The notes under the pieces were generated by a model, which searched no databases, had not been told where the DNA came from, and saw nothing but the letters and a program-made list of their open reading frames with translations. Of a DNA stretch of 42,337 bases, positions 24,554 through 31,346 are shown piece after piece. Location: the IMG/VR virus record IMGVR_UViG_3300010370_000072, positions 1 through 42,337 of that record, one strand, 5' to 3'. Within the stretch, counting starts at the first letter, position 1; each line of letters begins with the position of its first letter. A program made the translations under genes and the position numbers. Source of the stretch: a virus.

Positions 24554-25737
24554 AATCCAAAATCAATGTTGGAGCAGTCGCAAGCGTTCCCATTGGTTCG
24601 CTCGAAGGCTATCCAACTAATCCGCGTCGCGGGGATATTGAAGCAATCGCGCTCTCGTTGAAAACTCATGGGCAGTACCGTCCTATTGTTGTTCAGTACG
24701 GAACTAACTTCATCCTTGCCGGCAATCACACTTACAAAGCCGCGAAGAAGTTGGGCTGGCGCAAAATCAAAGTCACCTATATCGAAGTTGATGAAGAGAC
24801 CGCTCGAAAGATTGTTCTTGCCGATAATCGATTGACCGACCTTGCTTCATATAACGAGCCGCTCTTGAAGAATCTTCTCTCGGCTCTACCTGACCTTGAA
24901 GGTACGGGCTTCTCTCAATCTGAGGTTGAGACTTTAGATAGGTTGATGACTGGTCAAGAAAAGACCACAGGAGGCGGCGAGAAGGCTTTACCGAGTGACC
25001 CTGAAGTGAAGATAGCGGCATGGAGATTTACGGTCGAACTCGAGGCGTACAAGGCTTGGAAGGAGCAACTTTACGCCGAGGCTCCGACAAAGCAGAAAGC
25101 AATCAAAGCAATCAAGACCCGGCTCGGATTCCCGGAGCGCTCGCCGGTTGAACCCGCTCCACACAAAGAGCGAACTCAGGTCGAGATTTCAGATGTGGAG
25201 ACCGTCGGTATCAATGAGGTTCAGATTCATCCGCTGAATCCAAGAGAAGGCGATGTGGGAGCAATCAGTTCATCCCTTGAGGTGATGGGTCAATATCGCC
25301 CTATCGTCGCTAACAAGCGGACCAAGAACATCGTCTCCGGCAATCACACTTATCAGGCGGCGCTTCAGTTGGGTTGGGAGAAGATAGCGGTCCATTGGAT
25401 TGATGTGGATGATGTGGAAGAGATAAAGATTTTGATAGTAGATAACCGGACTTCGGACTTGGCAACTTATGACCCGCAGGAACTCAACAAACTTCTGACC
25501 TCGACCGGATTGAATGGAACAGGATTTACCCGGGAAGAAGTCGCTGAGATATTAGCGGGAGGAAAATCTAAGCCCGGGCATCAACCCATAGGTCGAACAA
25601 CCATCCGGGTCGGCGAACACACCATGCGAGTTCACACCGAGGACTTGAATCAATGGGCGAACGCGATTTATGGATGGAAAGACATCGCTGAGTTATTATT
25701 GATTCCAATAGAGGCGTGTTCAACCGAGGTAGAATAA
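24550..25737 (+). CDS. Tandem double ParB/Srx-domain protein
   Basis: 395 residues with two ParB N-terminal-like domains. The first, about residues 5-135, has YPTNPRRGDIEAIALSLKTHGQYRPIVV, AGNHTYKAAKKLGW and IVLADNRLTDLASY. The second, about 210-340, has HPLNPREGDVGAISSSLEVMGQYRPIV, SGNHTYQAALQLGW and ILIVDNRTSDLATY. The GNHTYxAAxxLGW element corresponds to the ParB nucleotide-binding/catalytic box (GxRR-type, here GNHT). Phage relatives often lie beside terminase genes. The internal duplication is unusual. CTPase or nuclease function is unproven. Confidence 0.85.
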   Translation: MKSKINVGAVASVPIGSLEGYPTNPRRGDIEAIALSLKTHGQYRPIVVQYGTNFILAGNHTYKAAKKLGWRKIKVTYIEVDEETARKIVLADNRLTDLASYNEPLLKNLLSALPDLEGTGFSQSEVETLDRLMTGQEKTTGGGEKALPSDPEVKIAAWRFTVELEAYKAWKEQLYAEAPTKQKAIKAIKTRLGFPERSPVEPAPHKERTQVEISDVETVGINEVQIHPLNPREGDVGAISSSLEVMGQYRPIVANKRTKNIVSGNHTYQAALQLGWEKIAVHWIDVDDVEEIKILIVDNRTSDLATYDPQELNKLLTSTGLNGTGFTREEVAEILAGGKSKPGHQPIGRTTIRVGEHTMRVHTEDLNQWANAIYGWKDIAELLLIPIEACSTEVE

Positions 25738-25743
25738 TCCGAC

Positions 25744-26256
25744 ATGAGTACAAAGACCGTGGCGAAGAAGCAGGACAAGAGACCGCGTGGACGCCCGAAG
25801 GGGACGACGGTTCTCCTTGATGACACCAAACGCGAAGAACTTCTCAATCTGATTGTCCTTGGAGTTCCTATCTCAAAATCTGTGGGGATGATTGGCATAT
25901 CCGAACAAACTTTCTATAACTGGATGAGTCGCGGCATGATTGAGAAAGAGCGGATAAATACAATCGTAGGTGCGAAACCTAAACCGGAAGAGAAAATATA
26001 TCTTGATTTTTTGGAGTCTGTCACGCGGGCGCGAGCCGAAGCAATCGCTAAGAAGGTCGCAGTTGTATCAAGCGCGGCGGCTCAAGGTGATTGGAAAGCA
26101 TCGGCTTGGTGGTTAGAGCGTCAAGTACCGGAGGAGTTCGGTCGTATTGATAAGCAAGAAGTCTTGAGCCATTCGGTATCCGAGGTTCGAGTTACAGTTT
26201 CGATGGGTGAACTTCAAGAGAAGATAGCCAAGGTTTTAGAGGCGCGTAAGAAATGA
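25744..26256 (+). CDS. terS: Terminase small subunit
   Basis: 170 residues. The N-terminus has RPRGRPKGTT followed by a helix-turn-helix (LIVLGVPISKSVGMIGISEQTFYNWMSRG). The middle is a charged helical pair (YLDFLESVTRARAEAIAKKVAVVSSAAAQGDWKASAWWLERQ) ending in PEEFGR, the standard pattern of TerS proteins that bind the packaging site. It overlaps the large-subunit gene (ATGA). The start follows the ParB-like gene by 6 bases. Confidence 0.88.
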   Translation: MSTKTVAKKQDKRPRGRPKGTTVLLDDTKREELLNLIVLGVPISKSVGMIGISEQTFYNWMSRGMIEKERINTIVGAKPKPEEKIYLDFLESVTRARAEAIAKKVAVVSSAAAQGDWKASAWWLERQVPEEFGRIDKQEVLSHSVSEVRVTVSMGELQEKIAKVLEARKK

Positions 26257-27860
26257 CCGAGCGGCTCCTCGATAGATTTCTCGAGAGCGACCCGCAACAA
26301 CAAGCCGCGCTCCTTGCCATGCTTACCGATGAAGAGCGTCACGCCCTATCGGTAATCCTTGATGCTGAGTTGAAGAACCCATGGGCTAGATGGGAGAACG
26401 ACCCGGTGGGATTCGTTGAGACCGGATTGAGTGAAACCCTTTGGTCAAAGCAAAGAGAGATTCTTCTTTCAATCAGAGATAACAAGAGAACCGTGGTCCC
26501 GGCTTGTCACGCTCCGGGTAAGTCTCACCTCGCCGCTCGAGCAGTCGCATGGTGGCTATCAGTTCACGCACCCGGCACGGCTATCGCTATCACGACCGCT
26601 GGAACATTCCGACAGGTCAGAAACATCATGTGGGCAAACATCCGCCGAGTCCATGTCAAGAATGATTTACCGGGCGAGATTCTCACGACACAATGGAAGA
26701 TTGATGACACAGTTGTTGGATACGGATTCAGTCCGAGCGCTCACGATGAAACAGCCATTCAGGGTATCCACGCTCCGAACCTTTTGATTGTGGTCGATGA
26801 GGCAGGTGGTATCTCAGACATTATCGGTACAGCCCTTGAAGCATTGATGACCGGTGGCAACACCAAACTTCTTGTCCTTGGTAACCCGCCGACCGATAGC
26901 GAGCAGACATGGTTTGAAAGAATCTGTTCGAGTCCGCTTTACAATGTCATTCCAATCAGCGCCTATGACACACCAAACTTCACAGGCGAACCAACCGGAG
27001 TTTGTAAGTCATGTCCGGATTACATTGAAGCCCATGAGGTCAAGACGCATCTCGTTGATGAGACTTGGGTTCGTGATGTCATCTCTGAGTTCGGTGAGGA
27101 TTCGCCATTCGTTGAGGCTCGTATCTTTGCTCGATTCCCTAAAGCATCTACCGGCAAGGTCATCCCCTTTGCTTGGGCTGAAGAAGCCACACACAATGAA
27201 GAGCCACTTCAATCAAACAAGATTCGCCTCGGAGTTGATATTGCCTCCGATGGTGGAGATGAGTTTGTTATCGCCAAGGCAGATGGATACAAGGTCAGCA
27301 TCATCCACCGGTCCTCGGGTAAACAGAACGCGAACGCAGTTGATGTCGCCGGAGTTGTCATGCGTGAGATTGAGAAATGCGTCGAGGAGCATAAGGCTCG
27401 AGATGTACAAGATTTGGTACAAGTCAAGATAGACACAATCGGATTGGGTTGGGGAGTTGTATCCCTTCTTGATAGATGGGTCCGCGAGCGCCAGTTAGCC
27501 GCGAAGATAATCGGAGTCAATGTCGCAGAGAAGCCAAAGGACCAAGGCAAGTTCAAGAATCAAAGAGCCGAGATGTGGTGGAACGCTCGAACCCTGATAC
27601 AGCCAAGAGACGGCAAGCAAGAGATTCGCCTTGAGTGCGACCGATTTGTTTTGGCTCAGTTGGCAGGTCCGACCTATTACGCAGACGCATCCGGTCGAAT
27701 CGTGATTGAATCTAAAGTGGATATGAAGAAGCGCGGTGTCGCATCGCCTGACCGGGCTGAAGCGATATTGTTGGCGCTCTATGAATCGAGGTCGGTCATC
27801 CCTAGTATCGCTCCCCTATCAATCGGGCAAAGCAATCAATGGGACATGAAACACTTATGA
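26253..27860 (+). CDS. terL: Terminase large subunit (ATPase-nuclease)
   Basis: 535 residues. The Walker A motif is PACHAPGKSHLAA (about 83-95) and Walker B is LLIVVDEAGG (177-186), with the coupling motif VLGNPPT (208-214). The RNase H-like nuclease starts at RLGVDIASDGGDE (325-337), Asp329 being the first metal ligand; further acidic residues lie near IDTIGLGWG and around PDRAEAI. It drives DNA packaging with the small subunit. Its stop overlaps the next ATG. No portal follows, unlike most siphovirus gene orders. Confidence 0.95.
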   Translation: MTERLLDRFLESDPQQQAALLAMLTDEERHALSVILDAELKNPWARWENDPVGFVETGLSETLWSKQREILLSIRDNKRTVVPACHAPGKSHLAARAVAWWLSVHAPGTAIAITTAGTFRQVRNIMWANIRRVHVKNDLPGEILTTQWKIDDTVVGYGFSPSAHDETAIQGIHAPNLLIVVDEAGGISDIIGTALEALMTGGNTKLLVLGNPPTDSEQTWFERICSSPLYNVIPISAYDTPNFTGEPTGVCKSCPDYIEAHEVKTHLVDETWVRDVISEFGEDSPFVEARIFARFPKASTGKVIPFAWAEEATHNEEPLQSNKIRLGVDIASDGGDEFVIAKADGYKVSIIHRSSGKQNANAVDVAGVVMREIEKCVEEHKARDVQDLVQVKIDTIGLGWGVVSLLDRWVRERQLAAKIIGVNVAEKPKDQGKFKNQRAEMWWNARTLIQPRDGKQEIRLECDRFVLAQLAGPTYYADASGRIVIESKVDMKKRGVASPDRAEAILLALYESRSVIPSIAPLSIGQSNQWDMKHL

Positions 27861-28381
27861 CGGTTAGCCTTTACCTAAGCCCGGACCATCGTGAGTACGC
27901 CGAGAACCTAGCGCAAGATACCTTCGAGAAATATCAGAATGTCAAAGGTCATTACCGCAATCTATTGAGTAGCCATGTCATCGGTCGTTATGGCGAGATG
28001 GGCGCTTATCAGTTTTTCAATAACCGACAGATTGACTCCTATCCGTATTTTTCTAATATCGAGTACGACGGGTTATGCGACATCAATACCAAGTTAGGTC
28101 GGTGCGAGGTCAAGACTTGGAATCCGGATTTTTGGGAGGATTGGGGTCGAGCCATCTCAGTTGCTCAAATGCCATACCTTGAGAAGAAAGCGGATTTTAT
28201 TTTGTGGTGTACAGCCCACGAAGTTCAAGGGCTAATCAAGGTCACAGTTCATGGATGGAATCGCATCGAGGATATGAAAGTGCGCTCGCCGATTATGACT
28301 GGACCGGAAGGCAAGCAGGTTGAAAACTATCAACTAAAGGTTGAGGAGTTGCGAAGCCTAGACACTCTCCGGCTCTCGTAG
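27857..28381 (+). CDS. PD-(D/E)XK-like nuclease-fold protein
   Basis: 174 residues from the ATG at 27857, which overlaps the terL stop. The core motif is RYGEMGAYQFF (Glu47), LCDINTKLGRCEVKTW (Asp75 ... Glu84-Val-Lys86), the E...D...ExK layout of PD-(D/E)XK nucleases. An aromatic C-terminal half follows (DFILWCTAHEVQGLIKVTVHGW). Coupled translation with terL suggests a role in packaging or end processing, but a restriction-like or host-DNA function is possible. It is the last rightward gene before the leftward block, and its end overlaps a converging small ORF. Confidence 0.7.
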   Translation: MTVSLYLSPDHREYAENLAQDTFEKYQNVKGHYRNLLSSHVIGRYGEMGAYQFFNNRQIDSYPYFSNIEYDGLCDINTKLGRCEVKTWNPDFWEDWGRAISVAQMPYLEKKADFILWCTAHEVQGLIKVTVHGWNRIEDMKVRSPIMTGPEGKQVENYQLKVEELRSLDTLRLS

Positions 28382-28495
28382 AAAATCAAGGAGTTGCTCG
28401 ACGATAAGAACATCTCGAGTCACCCCATCTTTTGTCATAGGGTGCGAGTAATCTCCGGCGAAGGCTTGAATCTCGCGGATGACTAAAGCCCGCAT
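28358..28495 (-). CDS. Small hypothetical protein (45 aa)
   Basis: A 45-residue frame, MRALVIREIQAFAGDYSHPM followed by TKDGVTRDVLIVEQLLDFL and EPESV. It starts one base after the stop of the upstream leftward gene and runs 24 bases into the end of the converging nuclease-like gene. The composition is protein-like (amphipathic helices, balanced charge). I recognise no family. It would be the last gene of the leftward unit that starts at 29488. Confidence 0.55.
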   Translation of the reverse strand: MRALVIREIQAFAGDYSHPMTKDGVTRDVLIVEQLLDFLREPESV

Positions 28496-28496
28496 C

Positions 28497-28694
28497 TCAT
28501 TTATCGTCATCAGTAAAGTTCCAATCAATCTCAATCCATCTTGATTCGCGAAGCGCTTTGATTGAGACGGCGAGCGCGACGATGCTAACGAGTAGCGATA
28601 CCCAAGCGAGCATTTGTAATCCTAACTCTTGAGAGTCGGATTCTGCCACGCTTGCGATACACAAACCAGTTACGCCACACAGCGATTTCTCCAT
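28497..28694 (-). CDS. Small membrane protein
   Basis: 65 residues from an ATG at 28694 (ACAGGA as SD) overlapping the end of the upstream gene by 25 bases; starts further upstream would overlap it more. A membrane helix is predicted around residues 27-48 (GLQMLAWVSLLVSIVALAVSI), followed by KALRESRWIEIDWNFTDDDK. A start at the internal Met before AWVSLL would give 38 residues and cannot be excluded. No family recognised. Confidence 0.6.
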   Translation of the reverse strand: MEKSLCGVTGLCIASVAESDSQELGLQMLAWVSLLVSIVALAVSIKALRESRWIEIDWNFTDDDK

Positions 28695-29005
28695 TCCTGT
28701 GCGAACTTGCTCTTGGTTGGAGTCAGCAACTTGATGAAGGAAGCCGGAGCCGTATCCCATGGACCCGCATCTTCAGGCACCACTTTGACCGCCACGCTTC
28801 CGTTCTTGCGTCGAGTTAGAAAGACGGCGGCGAATATGTCGCCATCTTGATTCTTGAAGGCGGCGAAGAATGGTTTCTGACCATAGTTGTTTTTACCTTC
28901 GACCAACTTCACAAGTTCGATGAATGGATAATCTCGCTTGATTTCCCATTCAAGATATTTCTTGGTCGTAATGTTTTTACCGACCTGTTCGACATCCCAC
29001 CCCAT
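28670..29005 (-). CDS. DUF6927-like phage protein
   Basis: 111 residues beginning MGWDVEQVGKNITTKKYLEWE, with GQKPFFAAFKNQDGDIFAAVFL, then VAVKVVPEDAGPWDTAPASFIKLL. The MGW start, the Y/F-rich beta core and the E-x-GP ending recall the DUF6927 family of phages and mobile elements, whose role is unknown. The ATG immediately follows the stop of the upstream gene (TAAATG), so translation is coupled. Family recall is moderate. Confidence 0.7.
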   Translation of the reverse strand: MGWDVEQVGKNITTKKYLEWEIKRDYPFIELVKLVEGKNNYGQKPFFAAFKNQDGDIFAAVFLTRRKNGSVAVKVVPEDAGPWDTAPASFIKLLTPTKSKFAQEWRNRCVA

Positions 29006-29488
29006 TTATGCCACCGCCTTTTCTTTGATTGCCTCGGTGATTGCTTGGATAACTTCGATTGGCAACTCTTCAATCCTTGTCCATCCGCTGACATAAGTTC
29101 CGTTAGCGAAAGGTTTGATTGCTTGAATAAGTTCTCTCAAAGCAGGATTGAAAACTTCTTGCTTGTATTTTTCTCTCTCAGCCTTGATGACCGCCGCCTT
29201 AGCCTGAGTGATTTTCCATTGCGCTTGATACTCAGCCTGAGCGACTTCATATTCAGCCCATGGTTTCCACAACTGGCTCAACTGAACAACTCGTTCGTAT
29301 CCACTTCCAACTTTGATAAGAACGCCGTTGCCTTTTTGAACTTGATAGTTTTTGCTGTAACCCTTTTCGTATGGTTCAACAGCAACGATAACTGCTTTTT
29401 CATGTCCGCCCCATGCTGTGTGTTCATGGTTGCGACCTCTTTGGTAAGCCCATTCTTGACCCACCACTAACTGACTTCTTTTAGCCAT
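29006..29488 (-). CDS. Hypothetical protein, SH3-like N-terminus plus helical C-terminus
   Basis: 160 residues. The first 65 residues look like a small beta barrel (VGQEWAYQRGRN, AVIVAVEPYEKGYS, GVLIKVGSGYERVVQLSQLW). The rest is a long charged helix (EYEVAQAEYQAQWKITQAKAAVIKAEREKYKQEVF) and a compact end. No family recognised. It is the first gene after the operator-promoter at 29492-29535 and its start has GAGAGGAG in the loop of an inverted repeat. Confidence 0.72.
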   Translation of the reverse strand: MAKRSQLVVGQEWAYQRGRNHEHTAWGGHEKAVIVAVEPYEKGYSKNYQVQKGNGVLIKVGSGYERVVQLSQLWKPWAEYEVAQAEYQAQWKITQAKAAVIKAEREKYKQEVFNPALRELIQAIKPFANGTYVSGWTRIEELPIEVIQAITEAIKEKAVA

Positions 29489-29491
29489 TTC

Positions 29492-29535
29492 GTTCTCCTC
29501 TCTAAGAACAGGTTCAGTATATCAAACCCCGGGTG
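29492..29535 (-). promoter_or_regulatory. Operator + extended -10 + SD inverted repeat
   Basis: Read leftward: ACCCGGGGTT, TGA, TATACT (-10 at 29516-29521). Downstream, GTTCT and AGAAC (29505-29509 and 29492-29496 on the top strand) flank the SD TAGAGAGG in the loop. The start codon follows three bases later. This member has the GTTCT/AGAAC version of the stem. Confidence 0.75.
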
Positions 29536-29544
29536 GGTATTCAA

Positions 29545-29985
29545 CTAGGCGGCGTGAGTCGCCTCGAACTTGACCTCCGGGCGGACCACCCCGAGCCTCT
29601 TGAGGCTCTTGTCGATGATGTCCTTGGCGATGTCATGATTAGGACCGTACTCGACCGAGTAAGCGACCCAAGCGAATCCGTATCCATCTACATATTGACC
29701 GATGTAGACATATCGAACATCTGTTCGAACAGCATGGGCAGAGAACTCTTCGAATGATTTGAAACTCTGAGCGACCTCCGATGGATTGCCATAAGTTCCG
29801 GTCTTGCTTGGTCTGCCGAAAAGACTTGAGCGATTGCCAAGGGCAATGAGGCGCTTGGCTTCCTTCTCGCCATAGTTGAGCGCGAGTTGAACACCGACCC
29901 CTTGTGGGTATCCGTCAAAATGATTGTAGATTGACGAGATGGACCCATCCTTGTTCTTGATTCCGATTAGTGACCTTGTAGCCAT
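29545..29985 (-). CDS. Phage-conserved protein of unknown function
   Basis: 146 residues. The opening ATRSLIGIKNKDGSISSIYNHFDGYPQGVGVQL is the signature of a widespread phage family that starts MxTRSxIxxxxxDGxxxxIYxHxDGYP. It continues with ALNYGEKEAKRLIALGNRSSLFG and WVAYSVEYG. Members are found in many lytic phages, with no established activity. It is preceded by GGAGG and follows the gene at 30001 in the same leftward unit. Confidence 0.8.
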   Translation of the reverse strand: MATRSLIGIKNKDGSISSIYNHFDGYPQGVGVQLALNYGEKEAKRLIALGNRSSLFGRPSKTGTYGNPSEVAQSFKSFEEFSAHAVRTDVRYVYIGQYVDGYGFAWVAYSVEYGPNHDIAKDIIDKSLKRLGVVRPEVKFEATHAA

Positions 29986-30000
29986 TTTTTATTTCCTCCC

Positions 30001-30381
30001 TTAGTGTCCGGTTGAGGCATGAACAGGTTGTCCATCCCAAAACCATCCGTTTGTGAATGAGTTGATTCTGATAGCGGGCTTGCCGTCGTAACCCTCTTTG
30101 ATTCGATGAATCGTGATTGGAGCCGGGACCTTATCGATTTCGCCGGTCTCGCGATTGCGTAACTCACGGACCAAAGGCTCACCATTAGAAACTGTTGTCC
30201 AATAGTCGCCATTTCCATAATCGGCATATTCGCGCTTTTGCCCGGTCTCTTGGACCCATACAGATGAAGCCGAAACACGAACTACCTTGAAGAACTCGAC
30301 ATTGGTTTGGTCGTATCCCCAAGATGTGTAGAAGATGTCGCCGACTTTAGGCGCGACCTTTTCGATTGTTGCTGTTGTCAT
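30001..30381 (-). CDS. Hypothetical beta-rich protein
   Basis: 126 residues. The pattern KVGDIFYTSWGYDQTNVEFFKVVRVSASSVWVQETGQKR resembles small SH3-like phage proteins with alternating strands. The C-terminus has PAIRINSFTNGWFWDGQPVHAS. Its ATG overlaps the stop of the upstream 58-residue gene (ATGA), so the two are coupled in the unit driven by the operator at 30559-30600. No family recognised with certainty. Confidence 0.72.
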   Translation of the reverse strand: MTTATIEKVAPKVGDIFYTSWGYDQTNVEFFKVVRVSASSVWVQETGQKREYADYGNGDYWTTVSNGEPLVRELRNRETGEIDKVPAPITIHRIKEGYDGKPAIRINSFTNGWFWDGQPVHASTGH

Positions 30382-30554
30382 TGAGCGACCTCCTCAGTTT
30401 CGTTTACGAAGATTGCTTGGATTCTGTACTGACCGCCCGAGAACGCAGTCGCGGCTATCGCGAAGGTTTCGGCTTCTTTCTTGGTCTTGAAGTAATGAGT
30501 TCCGTTAGCATTATTAGCGGCTCTACGAACCTCGACTTGAAACACCTTTTTCAT
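30378..30554 (-). CDS. Small paralogue of the protein at 31065 (copy 1)
   Basis: 58 residues from the ATG at 30554, beginning MKKVFQVEVRRA, with NGTHYFKTKKEAETFAIAATAFSGGQY and IQAIFVNE. It matches the gene at 31065-31235 along its whole length (for example NGTHYF, FAIxATAFSGG, IFVNE). The short alpha/beta pattern resembles a one-domain binding protein. The longer upstream frame runs through the promoter and is ignored. It is the first gene of its unit. Confidence 0.75.
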   Translation of the reverse strand: MKKVFQVEVRRAANNANGTHYFKTKKEAETFAIAATAFSGGQYRIQAIFVNETEEVAQ

Positions 30555-30558
30555 TTCC

Positions 30559-30600
30559 GTCCTCCTCTCAGGACAACCCAAGTATATCACAACCCGGGTT
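30559..30600 (-). promoter_or_regulatory. Operator + extended -10 + SD inverted repeat
   Basis: Read leftward: the perfect palindrome AACCCGGGTT (30591-30600), GTGA, TATACT (-10 at 30581-30586, with TG one base upstream). Then GTCC (30571-30574) pairs with GGAC (30559-30562) around TGAGAGGA. The palindrome also forms the stop codon of the preceding gene (TAACCC). Confidence 0.82.
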
Positions 30601-30838
30601 AGTTATCTTTGATTTCTAACGCTTGAACAACTCGTATCTGTTTCAACCAATAGTGTCTACGATTGCTTTGTTGTTTCGCTTCGACCGAGCGATAGTTTTG
30701 ATGAAACGAACAAGCAAGTTTTCCCGTATCTTCTTCTTGAGTGATGATTGCCCAAGTGAAGTAGTTCGATGTCTTTCGCTCGAAAGTATAAAGTTTTGAC
30801 CCGACTTCAACAGTCGCTCTGTAAGTCCTCTTAGTCAT
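30599..30838 (-). CDS. Small hypothetical protein (79 aa)
   Basis: 79 residues, basic, MTKRTYRATVEVGSKLYTFE followed by SNYFTWAIITQEEDTGKLACSFHQNYRSVEAKQQ. It looks like a small beta sheet with a helical end (HYWLKQIRVVQALEI). It stands alone between two operator elements: its start follows the element at 30842-30883 and its TAA is the first part of the next palindrome. No family recognised. Confidence 0.7.
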   Translation of the reverse strand: MTKRTYRATVEVGSKLYTFERKTSNYFTWAIITQEEDTGKLACSFHQNYRSVEAKQQSNRRHYWLKQIRVVQALEIKDN

Positions 30839-30841
30839 TCT

Positions 30842-30883
30842 GTCCCCCTCTCAGGACACCCCAAGTTTACCACAACCCGGGTT
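30842..30883 (-). promoter_or_regulatory. Operator + extended -10 (TAAACT) + SD inverted repeat
   Basis: Read leftward: AACCCGGGTT (30874-30883), GTGG, TAAACT (30864-30869), a weaker -10 than the others but with the TG kept. GTCC (30854-30857) and GGAC (30842-30845) surround TGAGAGGG, so the SD is GAGGGGG instead of GAGAGGAGG. Confidence 0.75.
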
Positions 30884-30885
30884 AG

Positions 30886-31068
30886 TTATTCTTCTTTTTC
30901 TTCAATCTTTCCTACAAACTCGATGGCTCTGATATAGGCTCGGTTGTAAGCCAAGTAATCTTCAATCTCGCCAATCTTCTCGAACTCGACTTCAACTTCT
31001 TCAATCTGACCGTACGGGTCATTAGCGCTTCTACGCTCGACCTCTTTTCTAACTTTTGCTGTTATCAC
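30886..31068 (-). CDS. Small acidic hypothetical protein (60 aa)
   Basis: 60 residues, strongly charged: MITAKVRKEVERRSANDPYG, then QIEEVEVEFEKIGEIEDYLA and a terminal EKEE. It is coupled to the upstream paralogue gene by an ATGA overlap. Its stop lies just beside the next palindrome. The start YGQIEEVEVEFE suggests a single strand-helix unit; possibly an anti-host or inhibitor-type small protein, but nothing identifies a target. Confidence 0.65.
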   Translation of the reverse strand: MITAKVRKEVERRSANDPYGQIEEVEVEFEKIGEIEDYLAYNRAYIRAIEFVGKIEEKEE

Positions 31069-31235
31069 TTTGCGACCTCCTCGTTCACGAAGATTTCTTG
31101 AATGTTGTATAGACCACCGCTGAAAGCAGTTGCGACAATCGCAAAATCTGTCGCTTGTTCGTTGGTCTCAAAGTAATGAGTTCCATTGACTTTGGCACCC
31201 GCTTTTTTGATTTCGACCTTGAAAACCTTTCTCAT
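31065..31235 (-). CDS. Small paralogue of the protein at 30378 (copy 2)
   Basis: 56 residues from the ATG at 31235: MRKVFKVEIKKAGAK, NGTHYFETNEQATDFAIVATAFSGGLY, IQEIFVNEEVAK. It is clearly homologous to the 58-residue product at 30378-30554. Both copies are the first gene behind an operator element, which points to duplication of a promoter-gene cassette. Function unknown. The frame open upstream of this ATG crosses the promoter and is not coding. Confidence 0.75.
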   Translation of the reverse strand: MRKVFKVEIKKAGAKVNGTHYFETNEQATDFAIVATAFSGGLYNIQEIFVNEEVAK

Positions 31236-31239
31236 TTTC

Positions 31240-31280
31240 GTCCCCCTTTCGGACACCATCAGTATAACACAACCGGGGTT
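31240..31280 (-). promoter_or_regulatory. Operator (asymmetric variant) + extended -10 + SD inverted repeat
   Basis: Read leftward: AACCCCGGTT (31271-31280), GTGT, TATACT (31261-31266). GTCC (31251-31254) and GGAC (31240-31243) flank GAAAGGG. It is the promoter of the leftward pair 31235-30886 and lies back to back with the rightward cluster at 31344. Confidence 0.78.
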
Positions 31281-31293
31281 AGAAATCATCCCG

Positions 31294-31346
31294 ATTGTGC
31301 GTACATTGTGCGTACAGATTTAGTACCAAATGTGGTACCAAATATG
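31294..31346 (+). repeat. Two tandem direct repeats before the rightward cluster
   Basis: ATTGTGCGTAC occurs twice without a gap (31294-31304, 31305-31315). After seven bases, GTACCAAATGTG and GTACCAAATATG are adjacent 12-base copies (31323-31346). The start codon of the gene at 31344 is the end of the last copy. No conventional SD is seen. The repeats look like binding sites for a dimeric regulator or a translational control element. Confidence 0.65.

Noticed and set aside
28629-29470. Rightward frames in the leftward small-gene block
   Set aside because: They oppose well-anchored leftward genes with overlapping starts and strong ribosome sites; composition is unlike phage proteins.
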